This document shows positions 1-8,401 of a DNA stretch of 33,156 nucleotides, piece by piece (position 1 is the stretch's first letter; every line of letters starts with the position of its first letter). Below the pieces are notes generated by a model. It saw only the letters and a list, made by a program, of their open reading frames with translations, made no database searches and was not told the DNA's origin. This stretch comes from Raineyella antarctica (lineage in GTDB: Bacteria; Actinomycetota; Actinomycetes; Propionibacteriales; Propionibacteriaceae): positions 1 to 33,156 of the forward strand of contig NZ_FMYF01000017.1 of assembly GCF_900092135.1 (NCBI RefSeq), written 5' to 3'. The position numbers and the translations under genes are program-made.

Positions 1-921
1 TGGGAGAACAGTTTCCTGGGTTATCCGACCGTGGATCAGGGGTGTGGTCTGGCGCAGGGTGGGTGTTACCAGCATTTCCAGCACGGGTCGATCTACTGGA
101 CGGCAAGCACGGGTGCGCATTTCGTGAGAGGTGGGATCCGTGATTACTGGGCGGCCAGTGGGTGGGAGAACGGGAGGTATGGCTATCCGAAGACGGATGA
201 GTTGTGTCGTACGGGTACCGGTGGGACGTTGTGTCGGCAGGATTTCCAGGGTGGCACGATCAAGTGGCGCTCGGGTATCGGGATCATCGACTGTTCCCGG
301 CTGAAGTGCGTGGCCCTCACCTTCGACGGCGGACCGAGTCCGTACACCGGCGAACTGCTCGACACCCTGGATGCGCGCAACGTGCAGGTCACCTTCTTCG
401 TGGTGGGCCAGTACATCGACGGCAACCCCGCCGTGGTGAAGCGGGCCCACACCAACGGCAACGAGGTAATGAACCACAGCTGGAGCCACCCGTGCCTGAT
501 CGACAATTGCCCGTCCGCCCCCACGCAGGGGCCGATCAGCTCGACCGAAATCCGGTCCCAGTTGGAGCGCACGTCGGACAAGATCCAGGCCACCGTCGGT
601 GAACGTCCCACCATGCTGCGACCTCCGTTCGGCGAGTACGACCAGAGGCTGCTGGACATCTCCCGGGCGGAAGGCCTGGCGGTGGTCAATTGGAGCGCGG
701 ACACGATTGACTGGCGCGACCAGAACACGGCCATCATCCGGGAACGCGCTGTCACCAAGGCCACGTCGGGAGGCATCATCCTGATGCACGACACCATGCC
801 CACCACCATCGCTGCGGTGCCCGGCATCATCTCTGACCTGAAGGCGAGGGGCTACGTACTGGTCACCGTCGGCGACGTGATCGGCCATCCGGTGCCTGGG
901 GTGTTCTACACCCACGGCTGA
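1..921 (+). CDS. Secreted LGFP-repeat polysaccharide deacetylase (NodB domain), 5'-truncated by window edge
   Basis: The frame is open from base 1, so the true start lies upstream of the window. The visible N-terminal part (about bases 1-290) carries LGFP-type repeats (WENSFLGYP, WENGRYGYP), a cell-wall-binding module of actinobacterial exported proteins. From about base 300 follows a NodB/CE4 deacetylase domain, which removes N-acetyl groups from peptidoglycan or other GlcNAc polymers. Visible motifs are ALTFDGGPS (MT1), HSWSH (MT2, His codons at 475 and 487), RPPFG (MT3), WSADTIDW (MT4) and LMHDT (MT5). The MT1 motif is normally TFDDG; the second Asp, a metal ligand, is Gly here (codon 328-330), so classical metal-dependent activity is uncertain. 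It converges on rpf across a strong hairpin. Being next to a muralytic Rpf fits a wall-remodelling role, but that is inference. Confidence 0.88.
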   Translation, partial: WENSFLGYPTVDQGCGLAQGGCYQHFQHGSIYWTASTGAHFVRGGIRDYWAASGWENGRYGYPKTDELCRTGTGGTLCRQDFQGGTIKWRSGIGIIDCSRLKCVALTFDGGPSPYTGELLDTLDARNVQVTFFVVGQYIDGNPAVVKRAHTNGNEVMNHSWSHPCLIDNCPSAPTQGPISSTEIRSQLERTSDKIQATVGERPTMLRPPFGEYDQRLLDISRAEGLAVVNWSADTIDWRDQNTAIIRERAVTKATSGGIILMHDTMPTTIAAVPGIISDLKARGYVLVTVGDVIGHPVPGVFYTHG

Positions 922-981
922 CCCATCCGGGCGGCGCCGGGCAAGATCTACAGCTCCCAGCCCTGAGGGAGCAGCGCAGGA

Positions 982-1013
982 GGGAGGCCCCACGAGTGAT
1001 CGTGGGGCCTCCC
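982..1013. terminator. Bidirectional hairpin terminator between the deacetylase and rpf
   Basis: A perfect 14-bp stem (982-995 with 1000-1013) closes a 4-nt GTGA loop between two convergent genes. The stem is GC-rich and lacks a long U-tract on either side, as is usual for terminators in high-GC actinobacteria. Confidence 0.8.
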
Positions 1014-1064
1014 TCGCTTGCTGCCTGCTGCTCCCGCCTCGTGGGCGCGGACGCGGTGGTCAGC

Positions 1065-1853
<789 letters not shown>

Positions 1854-1860
1854 TCACGGA

Positions 1861-1889
1861 AAGATAAAGTTTCGATCACGAAATGGTAA
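1861..1889 (-). promoter_or_regulatory. Candidate rpf promoter
   Basis: On the minus strand, TTACCA (1889-1884) and TATCTT (1866-1861) are separated by 17 nt, giving a sigma-A-like promoter with a transcription start near 1853 and a leader of about 60 nt. This stretch is markedly AT-rich compared with its surroundings. Only four of six bases match each consensus hexamer. Confidence 0.4.
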
Positions 1890-1946
1890 CGGATGGTGGT
1901 TGCGGGGGGCCCCTGGTCCCGCTGGTGGCAGGGATCCGCGCGTGTA

Positions 1947-1962
1947 TGTGATTTGCGTCACA
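1947..1962. promoter_or_regulatory. Crp/GlxR-type operator upstream of rpf
   Basis: TGTGA-TTTGCG-TCACA is an exact match to the TGTGA-N6-TCACA dyad bound by Crp-family regulators. A second, overlapping dyad, GTATGTG (1944-1950) / CACATAC (1961-1967), extends it. The interval 1794-2001 lies upstream of rpf only, because the gene on its other side ends here. Crp control of rpfA in Mycobacterium and GlxR control of rpf genes in Corynebacterium are known precedents. The dyad centre is about 100 nt upstream of the proposed start of transcription. Confidence 0.65.
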
Positions 1963-2001
1963 CATACCGATTGATCACGGTATCGGGCCGCCGGCGATCG
2001 G

Positions 2002-2472
2002 TCAGGCCGAGGCGAGGCGCTGCTTGACCATGGTGGCGATGGCGCCGCCGTCGAACCGGCCGGCCACCCTCGCGTTCACGGCCTTCATGATGGCGCCCAT
2101 CTGCTTCATGGTCGGGGCCGCGCCGGTCTCCGCCTCGACGCGGGCGAACTCGTCCTCGATCAGCGCGGTGACGTCGTCGGCGGTCATCGGCGCGGGCAGG
2201 TAGGCCTGCAGGATCTCCGCCTCGGCCGACTCCTTCTCGGCCAGGTCCTGCCTGCCGCCATCGGCGTATGTCTGGGCCGAGTCGCGGCGCTGGCGCACCT
2301 CCTTGGCCACCAGCTTCTGCTCCTCCTCGAGAGTCAGGTCGTGGGCCTCGCCCTCGACCTCGGCGTTCATGATCGAGGCGATCGCCATCCGGATGACCGC
2401 CAGGCGCTGCTGGTCGTGCGCCTTCATGGCGTCCTTCATGTCCGCGCGGAGCTGGTCCTTGAGTGCTGCCAT
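2002..2472 (-). CDS. GatB/YqeY domain-containing protein
   Basis: A 156-aa cytosolic protein of the YqeY family, which resembles the tRNA-interacting tail domain of the GatB amidotransferase subunit. Typical features are the N-terminal helix LKDQLRADMKDAMKAHD, the LEEEQKLVAKEVRQRRDSA segment, the YLPAPMTADDV motif and the C-terminal block MKQMGAIMKAVNAR-AGRFDGG. Length is normal for the family (about 150 aa). The ATG at 2472 is preceded by GGGAGAAG. The molecular role of free-standing YqeY is not settled, though a link to tRNA or aminoacylation is generally assumed. It stands alone, transcribed toward rpf and divergent from the sulfolipid genes. Confidence 0.9.
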   Translation of the reverse strand: MAALKDQLRADMKDAMKAHDQQRLAVIRMAIASIMNAEVEGEAHDLTLEEEQKLVAKEVRQRRDSAQTYADGGRQDLAEKESAEAEILQAYLPAPMTADDVTALIEDEFARVEAETGAAPTMKQMGAIMKAVNARVAGRFDGGAIATMVKQRLASA

Positions 2473-2550
2473 CGTCTGCTTCTCCCTGCTGGCGTCCGGT
2501 CGTGTACCCCTCATCCTGTCATGCGTGTTCCACCCGGTGGATGGTTCGCC

Positions 2551-2573
2551 GTGACAGCAGTGACGGATGTGAC
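2551..2573. repeat. Three phased GTGAC direct repeats
   Basis: GTGAC starts at 2551, 2560 and 2569, an exact 9-nt period, in the 235-nt region between the divergent yqeY and sqdB genes. It could be a regulator-binding array or chance. No clear promoter hexamers were found beside it. Confidence 0.3.
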
Positions 2574-2707
2574 GTCGGAGCGGCGAATGAAGCCTGGTGT
2601 TCACCTGGCATTCACCCCTGCTTCGCCGCGGCGCGGGAGGGTGCGTCTGCTGGGTTATCGTGGTCGGAGCAGCCGGTGAGATGGCCGGCTTCGAAGATGG
2701 AGACGTT

Positions 2708-3919
2708 GTGAAGATTCTGGTTCTCGGGGGCGACGGTTTCTGCGGTTGGCCGACCGCCCTGCACCTGTCCGCGCGGGGTGATGACGTGGTGATCGTCGAC
2801 AACCTGTCGCGGCGTGCGATCGACCGGGAGCTGGGTGCGGATTCCCTCACCCCCATCGCCACCGTGGGTGACCGGCTCACGGCTTGGCACGAGGTGAGCG
2901 GCAAGGACATCCGCTTCCGCAACGTCGACCTCGCCCAGGACTACGCCGGCGTGCTGTCCATGCTCGAGGCCGAGCGCCCCGACGCGGTCGTCCACTTCGC
3001 CGAGCAGCGCTCCGCCCCGTACTCGATGAAGGACGCGGGCCACAAGCGCTACACCGTCGACAACAACGTCAACGCCACGCACAACCTGCTCGCTGCCGTG
3101 GTGGAGTCCGGACAGGACATCCACCTCGTGCACCTGGGCACGATGGGCGTGTACGGCTACGGCACCGCCGGCATGGCGATCCCCGAGGGCTACCTCGACG
3201 TCGAGATCCCGCGCGATGGTGCCGAGCCGGTCAAGCAGCAGATCCTCTACCCGACGAACCCGGGCTCGGTCTACCACATGACCAAGAGCCTCGACCAGTT
3301 GCTCTTCGCCTACTACGTGAAGAACGACCAATTGCGGGTCACCGACCTGCACCAGGGCATCGTCTGGGGGACCAACACCCCCGAGACCAAGCTCGACGAG
3401 CGCCTGGTCAACCGCTTCGACTACGACGGCGACTACGGCACCGTCCTCAACCGCTTCCTGATGCAGGCCGCCGTGGGCTACCCGATGACCGTGCACGGCA
3501 CCGGTGGCCAGACCCGCGCCTTCATCCACATCGTCGACACCACCAAGTGCGTCGCGATGGCCCTGGACAACCCGCCCGCCACGGGCGATCGCGTCAAGAT
3601 CCTCAACCAGCAGGCCGAGACGCTGCGGGTGCGCGACCTGGCCAAGAAGATCGCCGGGATGACCGGCGCCGAGCTGGCCCTGACCCCCGACCCCCGCAAG
3701 GAGGACCTGGAGAACGACCTGCTCGTCGCCCACGACACCTTCCTGTCGTACGGCTGGGACCCGATCACCCTGGACGACGGGCTGCTGCTCGAGGTGACCG
3801 AGGTCGCCCGCAGGTACGCCGACCGCGCCGACCGGTCCAAGATCCCGGCCCGTTCCCTGTGGACGAGCAAGCAGAGGCCCGGCGTCCCGGAGGGTTACGA
3901 GGACGACGCCCAGGCCTGA
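2708..3919 (+). CDS. sqdB: UDP-sulfoquinovose synthase (SQD1/SqdB)
   Basis: A 403-aa short-chain dehydrogenase/epimerase-type enzyme that makes UDP-sulfoquinovose from UDP-glucose and sulfite, the head-group donor for the sulfolipid SQDG. The N-terminal NAD-binding stretch GGDGFCGWP (residues 7-15) matches the family signature GGDGYCGW. Other SQD1 hallmarks are ELGADSLTPI, FAEQRSAPYSM, LGTMGVYG with Thr145, the catalytic pair Tyr189-xxx-Lys193 (YHMTK), LHQGIVWG, NRFDYDGDYGT-LNRF and AAVGYPMTVHGTGGQTR. These are far more specific than generic epimerase motifs. The GTG at 2708 starts exactly at the Rossmann strand VKILVLGG and has a GATGGAGA ribosome site; upstream extensions have no support. 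It lies 26 nt before a sulfoquinovosyltransferase-like gene and is almost certainly co-transcribed with it. Confidence 0.93.
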   Translation: MKILVLGGDGFCGWPTALHLSARGDDVVIVDNLSRRAIDRELGADSLTPIATVGDRLTAWHEVSGKDIRFRNVDLAQDYAGVLSMLEAERPDAVVHFAEQRSAPYSMKDAGHKRYTVDNNVNATHNLLAAVVESGQDIHLVHLGTMGVYGYGTAGMAIPEGYLDVEIPRDGAEPVKQQILYPTNPGSVYHMTKSLDQLLFAYYVKNDQLRVTDLHQGIVWGTNTPETKLDERLVNRFDYDGDYGTVLNRFLMQAAVGYPMTVHGTGGQTRAFIHIVDTTKCVAMALDNPPATGDRVKILNQQAETLRVRDLAKKIAGMTGAELALTPDPRKEDLENDLLVAHDTFLSYGWDPITLDDGLLLEVTEVARRYADRADRSKIPARSLWTSKQRPGVPEGYEDDAQA

Positions 3920-3945
3920 CAGCCTGTCAGGACGAGCGGAGTGCC

Positions 3946-5097
3946 GTGCGCATAGCCATCTTCACCGAGGTCTTCCTGCCGAAGATCGACGGCGTGGTCA
4001 CCCGGCTGGTCCGGACCGTTGAACAGCTGAAGGCTCTCGACCAGGAGGTCGTGATCTTCTCGCCGGGCACCGACCTGACGGAGTTCTGCGGCTATCCGGT
4101 CGTCCGGGTGCGCTCGGCACCGCTCAAGCCCTGGTACCCGGAGATCCACGTCGGCATGCCGACGCCCCGGATCGCCCGGACGCTGGAGGAGTTCACCCCG
4201 GACGTCGTGCACGCCGTCAACCCGGTTGCCCTGGCGGCGTACGGGGTGTTGTCGGGCAAGCGACGCAACATCCCGCTGCTCGCCTCGTTCCACACCGACC
4301 TGCCCAAGTACACCGAGGCGATGGACCTGGGGTTCCTGCAGAGCTTCGCCAAGCGCTACATCAGCGGGCTGCACAACCTGGCCGACATGAACCTGTGCAC
4401 CTCACCGCAGATGGTCGAGGCCGCGAAGGGGATCGGGATCCGCCGGGTGAAGCTGTGGCCCAAGGCCGTCGACACCGTGATGTACCACCCGGACAAGCGC
4501 AGTGCGCAGATGCGCGCCCGCCTCACCGACGGCCATCCCGACCAGCCGTTGGTGGTGTACGTCGGCCGGATCGCCGTGGAGAAGAGGCTCGACGTGCTGC
4601 GCCGGGCGATGGACCGGATGCCCGGGGTGCGGCTGGCGATCGTCGGGTCGGGGCCGGCCCGGGAGCAGCTGGAGAAGGAGTTCGCCGGCACCCCGACGGT
4701 CTTCACCGGCTACATGAGCGGTGACGAGCTCGCCGCGGCGTACGCGTCGGCCGACGTCTTCGCCTTCCCGTCGACCACCGAGACCCTCGGCCTGGTCGCG
4801 CTCGAGTCGATGGCCAGCGGGGTGCCCGTGGTCGGCGCCCGGGCCGGCGGGATCCCCGACGTGATCGCGGACGGGGAGAACGGCTTCCTGTTCGAGCCCG
4901 GCGACGCCGACGAGCTGGCGGACAACATCATGCTGCTCGTCAACGACCCCGACCTGCGCACGCGGTTCGCTGAGGCCGGACGGGCCGAGACCGAGAAGTG
5001 GGGCTGGCGCGCCGCCACCGAACGCCTCCTCGAGTACTACGAGCACGCCCAGGAGCTGCACTGGCGGCACTGGTGGGGCCGGCAGTACACGGACTGA
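3946..5097 (+). CDS. sqdX: SQD2/SqdX-like sulfoquinovosyltransferase (GT4 family)
   Basis: A 383-aa GT4 retaining glycosyltransferase with GT-B fold, expected to transfer sulfoquinovose from UDP-sulfoquinovose to diacylglycerol at the inner face of the membrane. The N-terminal half has FTEVFLPKIDGVVTRL and SFHTDLPKYTE. The C-terminal half has VVYVGRIAVEKRLDVL, VFTGYMSGDELAAAYASADVF and the nucleotide-sugar motif TETLGLVALESMASGVPVV (E-x7-E), followed by ARAGGIPDVI. This block resembles plant SQD2 closely (VGRIGVEKSL, FTGTLQGDELSQAYASGDVF). Related actinobacterial GT4 mannosyltransferases such as PimB/MgtA share much of it, so the assignment rests partly on the adjacent sqdB. GTG at 3946 has a GCGGAG site, and the sequence begins directly with the beta-strand RIAIFTE. 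A 17-bp hairpin terminator follows. Confidence 0.85.
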   Translation: MRIAIFTEVFLPKIDGVVTRLVRTVEQLKALDQEVVIFSPGTDLTEFCGYPVVRVRSAPLKPWYPEIHVGMPTPRIARTLEEFTPDVVHAVNPVALAAYGVLSGKRRNIPLLASFHTDLPKYTEAMDLGFLQSFAKRYISGLHNLADMNLCTSPQMVEAAKGIGIRRVKLWPKAVDTVMYHPDKRSAQMRARLTDGHPDQPLVVYVGRIAVEKRLDVLRRAMDRMPGVRLAIVGSGPAREQLEKEFAGTPTVFTGYMSGDELAAAYASADVFAFPSTTETLGLVALESMASGVPVVGARAGGIPDVIADGENGFLFEPGDADELADNIMLLVNDPDLRTRFAEAGRAETEKWGWRAATERLLEYYEHAQELHWRHWWGRQYTD

Positions 5098-5116
5098 GCG
5101 CACCCCGCGAAGACGC

Positions 5117-5153
5117 GGCGCCGCGTACGACCCGCCGGGTCGTACGCGGCGCC
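5117..5153. terminator. Bidirectional hairpin terminator between sqdX and katE
   Basis: A perfect 17-bp inverted repeat (5117-5133 with 5137-5153) around a 3-nt GCC turn lies between convergent genes. It is very stable and has no U-tract beyond a short CTCCT run. Confidence 0.8.
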
Positions 5154-5184
5154 CTCCTGCCTACTGCGGTTCAGCGCACCGGTC

Positions 5185-7410
5185 TCACTGCTTCGGTGCG
5201 GCGACCGGGAAGCGGTCCCAGACCCGGTGGGTGGCCAGCAGTTCGGTGAACTCCTTGACCACCTCCGCCGGCTTGCCCACGACGACCCCGGGCGCGTCCG
5301 TGGGCACGACCGCAGCGGTGAGGATGTCGGTCGCGTCCGGCCCCGCACCGATCGCCTTGGAGTGCCGGAACATCTCGGCGACCAGCTTCACCATCCGCGG
5401 ATCCACCTGCTTGCCCCCGGTCGGCTGGCCGGCCTTGACATCGAGGTCCGGGGTGGCGTCCGGCGCGGGTACCGGGGCGTCGACGACCAGCACTGCGTCG
5501 AACTCGACGGACGCGGTCGTCAGGAAGGTGCGGTCGACCACGACGTCGCCGATCTTCCCGCCCGAGGGTGCGACCACGAAGGGCAGCATCCCGGCAGCCG
5601 TCACCGCATCCTTCGCCGCCTCGATGTCGGCCGGCCCGGTGGTCGAGTCGACCACGAGGGCGATCTTCCGGCCGGTCACCGGCCAGGTCCGACCGACCTG
5701 GGACAGGGCCGGGCTCGGCTCCACGTCGGTCGCCGGCGGCACGGTCGGCTCCGGTGCCGGCAGCCCGAGTCCCCTGGCGACCTCCGCGCACAGCTCGGCA
5801 TCAATGTTGGCCAGGCACTGCAGCTGGCGGACGCGGACGGACTCCTCGTAGCACTTGCCCAGCTCGAAGGTGTACGCCGCGGTCAGGTGCTGGCGCTCCA
5901 CCGGGCTCAGTGACCGGACGAACAGGGTCGCCTGGCTGAAGTGGTCCTCGAAGCTGGCCGGCCGCTCCCGCACCTTCTTGCCGGCCACCGGCGCGGGGAC
6001 GTCGATGAAGGCGGCCTCCTCGGTTCCGGTCTCGGCGGGATTGCCGCCGTCCAGCGCGTTCGGCCGGTAGGGCGCCACCCCCCCGTGCACCGCATGCTGG
6101 TGGAAGCCGTCACGCAGCATGTCGTTCACCGGGCACTGCGGGGCGTTGATCGGGATCTGGCTGAAGTTCGGTCCGCCCAGCCGGGTGATCTGGGTGTCGA
6201 TGTAGGAGAACAACCGCACCTGCAGCAGCGGGTCGTTTGTCACGTCGATGCCGGGCACCAGGTGACCCGGGTTGAACATCACCTGCTCGGTCTCGGCGAA
6301 GAAGTTGACCGGCCGGCGGTTCAGCGTCATGGTGCCGATGACCTGGACCGGGCAGAGCTCCTCGGGGACGATCTTGGTCGGATCGAGCAGGTCGATCCCC
6401 TCGAACATCTCGTCCTCGGTGTCCGGCATCACCTGCACGCCCAGGTCCCAGACCGGGTAGGCGCCGGCGTCGATCGCGTCGTACAGGTCACGGCGGTGGA
6501 AGTCCGGGTCCAGCCCTGCGGTCATCTGGGTCTCCTCCCACACCTGGGAGTGCACGCCCTGCCGCGGCTTCCAGTGGAACTTCACCAGGCTGGTCTCGCC
6601 GGCCTCGTTCACCATCCGGAAGGTGTGGACGCCGAAGCCCTCCATCATCCGGAAGGAGAGCGGGATCGCCCGGTCGGACATGCTCCAGGCCAGGTGTGCC
6701 TGGGCCTCGGTATGCAGCGAGACGAAGTCGTAGAAGGTGTCGTGGGCGCTCTGGGCCTGGGGGATCTCGCGGTCGGGCTCCGGCTTCACCGCGTGGATGA
6801 TGTCGGGGAACTTGATCCCCTCCTGGATGAAGAACACCGGGATGTTGTTGCCGACCAGGTCGTAGTTGCCCTCGGTGGTGTAGAACTTCGTCGCGAAGCC
6901 GCGGGTGTCCCGGACGGTGTCCGAGGAGCCGCGGAAACCGGCGACTGTCGAGAAGCGGACGAAGATCGGGGTCTCCACGTCCTTCTTCAGGAAGGCGGCG
7001 CGGCAGATCTTCGAGGCATTGCCGTTCGCCACGAAGGCGCCGTGCGCGCCGGTACCCCGGGCGTGCACCACCCGCTCGGGGATGCGCTCGTGGTCGAAGT
7101 GGGTGATCTTCTCGCGCAGGTGGTGGTCCTGCAGCAGCACCGGACCGCGCGGTCCCGCCTTCAGCGCGCGGTCGGTGGTGCGCAGCCGTACGCCCGTCGA
7201 GGTGGTGAGGTACTCCCCCTGCTGGGCGAACGCCTCCGGCGGGGCACCGGTGGGAGCGCCGGTCGGGGTGACGGTGGCGGGACCCTCTTGGGAGGGCTTC
7301 GGGGCGGGTGGCGCCACCGGGGTGGTCGGCTCGTCGAGGACGGGGGAGGGGACCCCCGGGCCGGACGGCGGAGTGGGCTGGGTGGGATCCGTCTTCTTCT
7401 CGGGTGCCAT
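5185..7410 (-). CDS. katE: Large-subunit (clade II) catalase HPII
   Basis: A 741-aa haem catalase that splits hydrogen peroxide into water and oxygen. The core has the active-site motif VVHARGTGAHG with His116, GNNIPVFFIQEGIKFPD, and the proximal haem ligand Tyr403 in RLFSYIDTQ. The length and the extra C-terminal flavodoxin/DJ-1-like domain (from about residue 590: KIALVVDSTTGPADIEAAKDAV, VVDAPVPAPDA) define the large-subunit class; small catalases are about 500 aa. Residues 1-70 are Pro/Thr/Gly-rich and probably disordered, resembling the extended arm of HPII. I chose the ATG at 7410 because CAGGAGACC precedes it; a further in-frame ATG at 7494 lies upstream of the likely promoter. It is the last gene of the minus-strand run and probably has its own promoter. 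Confidence 0.93.
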   Translation of the reverse strand: MAPEKKTDPTQPTPPSGPGVPSPVLDEPTTPVAPPAPKPSQEGPATVTPTGAPTGAPPEAFAQQGEYLTTSTGVRLRTTDRALKAGPRGPVLLQDHHLREKITHFDHERIPERVVHARGTGAHGAFVANGNASKICRAAFLKKDVETPIFVRFSTVAGFRGSSDTVRDTRGFATKFYTTEGNYDLVGNNIPVFFIQEGIKFPDIIHAVKPEPDREIPQAQSAHDTFYDFVSLHTEAQAHLAWSMSDRAIPLSFRMMEGFGVHTFRMVNEAGETSLVKFHWKPRQGVHSQVWEETQMTAGLDPDFHRRDLYDAIDAGAYPVWDLGVQVMPDTEDEMFEGIDLLDPTKIVPEELCPVQVIGTMTLNRRPVNFFAETEQVMFNPGHLVPGIDVTNDPLLQVRLFSYIDTQITRLGGPNFSQIPINAPQCPVNDMLRDGFHQHAVHGGVAPYRPNALDGGNPAETGTEEAAFIDVPAPVAGKKVRERPASFEDHFSQATLFVRSLSPVERQHLTAAYTFELGKCYEESVRVRQLQCLANIDAELCAEVARGLGLPAPEPTVPPATDVEPSPALSQVGRTWPVTGRKIALVVDSTTGPADIEAAKDAVTAAGMLPFVVAPSGGKIGDVVVDRTFLTTASVEFDAVLVVDAPVPAPDATPDLDVKAGQPTGGKQVDPRMVKLVAEMFRHSKAIGAGPDATDILTAAVVPTDAPGVVVGKPAEVVKEFTELLATHRVWDRFPVAAPKQ

Positions 7411-7472
7411 CAAGGTCTCCTGAATCGTCGGGTCCGCGCCCGATGCGTCAGCCCCGGGCGCAGCATCCAAGG

Positions 7473-7501
7473 AGTCTATAGATCGATTTTCCATCCGAGA
7501 A
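7473..7501 (-). promoter_or_regulatory. Candidate katE promoter
   Basis: On the minus strand, TTCTCG (7501-7496) and TAGACT (7478-7473) are 17 nt apart, inside an AT-rich patch. The predicted start near 7466 gives a leader of about 55 nt containing the ribosome site and supports translation from 7410, not 7494. A TATAGA hexamer overlaps the -10. Confidence 0.45.
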
Positions 7502-7548
7502 GGGCCCCTAGGGGTGCACCAGGGACCCTCGGCACCGCTCGCCGAGGA

Positions 7549-8325
7549 TCAGCCGAAGGTCCAGGACCGCTTCGACAGGCCGATCCAGGAGCCCTCGATC
7601 GCGGTCGCGCCCTTCTCGTCACCGGTACGGCTGGCGGCACCCAGGACGGCGTGGATCGGCGCCCAGTGCTCGGTGCGCGGATGGGCGACCCGTGCCTCGG
7701 GCGCCTTCTTGGCGAAGTCGAGGACGGAGTCCACGTCCCCACGGGTCACCACGTCGGCGGCCCAGGCGTCGAACGCGGCCAACTGCGGGTACGGCTCGGC
7801 GTCGGCGGTCTGGCGCATGGCGCGCAGGTTGTGCGTGGTGAAGCCGGAGCCGACGATCAGCACGCCCTCGTCGCGCAGCGGTGCGAGCTTCTCCCCGATC
7901 GCGAACAGGTCGCGCGGGTTGAGGGTCGGCAGCGAGAGCTGCAGCACCGGGATGTCGGCCTCCGGGTACATCTCCACCAGCGGGACGTACGCGCCGTGGT
8001 CCAGGCCGCGCTCCTGGTTGACCCGGACCGGCGTCCTGGGGTCGACCAGCCAGCCGATGTCCTCGGCCAGCTTCGGGGCGACCGGGGCGTCGTACGTGAC
8101 CTGGTAGTACTTCTCCGGGAAGCCCCAGAAGTCGTAGACCAGCGGGGCGCCGACGGTCGTGGACACCGTGATCGGCGCCTGCTCCCAGTGCGCCGAGATC
8201 ATCAGGATCGACTCGGGCCGGGGCAGGCTGCGGGCCCAGGCGCTGAGCTGGCCCGGCCAGTGGGGGTCGTCGGCCAGGGGCGGGGCCCCGTGGCTGAGGA
8301 AGAGGACAGGCATGCGATCGGTCAT
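7549..8325 (-). CDS. ygiD: LigB-type extradiol ring-cleavage dioxygenase (YgiD/DODA-like)
   Basis: A 258-aa class III extradiol dioxygenase of the 4,5-DOPA dioxygenase group. The family reaction is iron-dependent opening of catechol rings; the physiological substrate of bacterial YgiD proteins is not established. Conserved metal-centre and active-site positions are visible: FLSHGAPP (His), MISAHWEQ (His), DHGAYVPL, LIVGSGFTTHNL (His) and TEHWAPIHAVLGA (His). Length matches the family (about 260 aa). The start at 8325 is supported by a well-formed promoter whose -10 ends 6 nt before the ATG, implying a leaderless mRNA; there is no ribosome site. MPVLF four codons in is a weaker alternative. 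It lies 76 nt after sixA and 138 nt before katE on the same strand. Confidence 0.88.
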   Translation of the reverse strand: MTDRMPVLFLSHGAPPLADDPHWPGQLSAWARSLPRPESILMISAHWEQAPITVSTTVGAPLVYDFWGFPEKYYQVTYDAPVAPKLAEDIGWLVDPRTPVRVNQERGLDHGAYVPLVEMYPEADIPVLQLSLPTLNPRDLFAIGEKLAPLRDEGVLIVGSGFTTHNLRAMRQTADAEPYPQLAAFDAWAADVVTRGDVDSVLDFAKKAPEARVAHPRTEHWAPIHAVLGAASRTGDEKGATAIEGSWIGLSKRSWTFG

Positions 8326-8331
8326 GGCACG

Positions 8332-8360
8332 AGTCTAACCGATAGTTCAAGATTCAACAA
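8332..8360 (-). promoter_or_regulatory. Candidate leaderless promoter of ygiD
   Basis: On the minus strand, TTGTTG (8360-8355) and TAGACT (8337-8332) have an exact 17-nt spacer. Only 6 nt separate the -10 from the ATG at 8325, so transcription should begin at or beside the start codon. The region is notably AT-rich. Confidence 0.6.
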
Positions 8361-8401
8361 CGATGTGCCGGGTGGGCCTCAGGTGCCGGGTCCCGACGAG
8401 G

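Noticed and set aside
7411-7494. ATG at 7494 as the katE start
   Set aside because: It lies upstream of the likely -10 box and has no ribosome site, while CAGGAGACC precedes the ATG at 7410.
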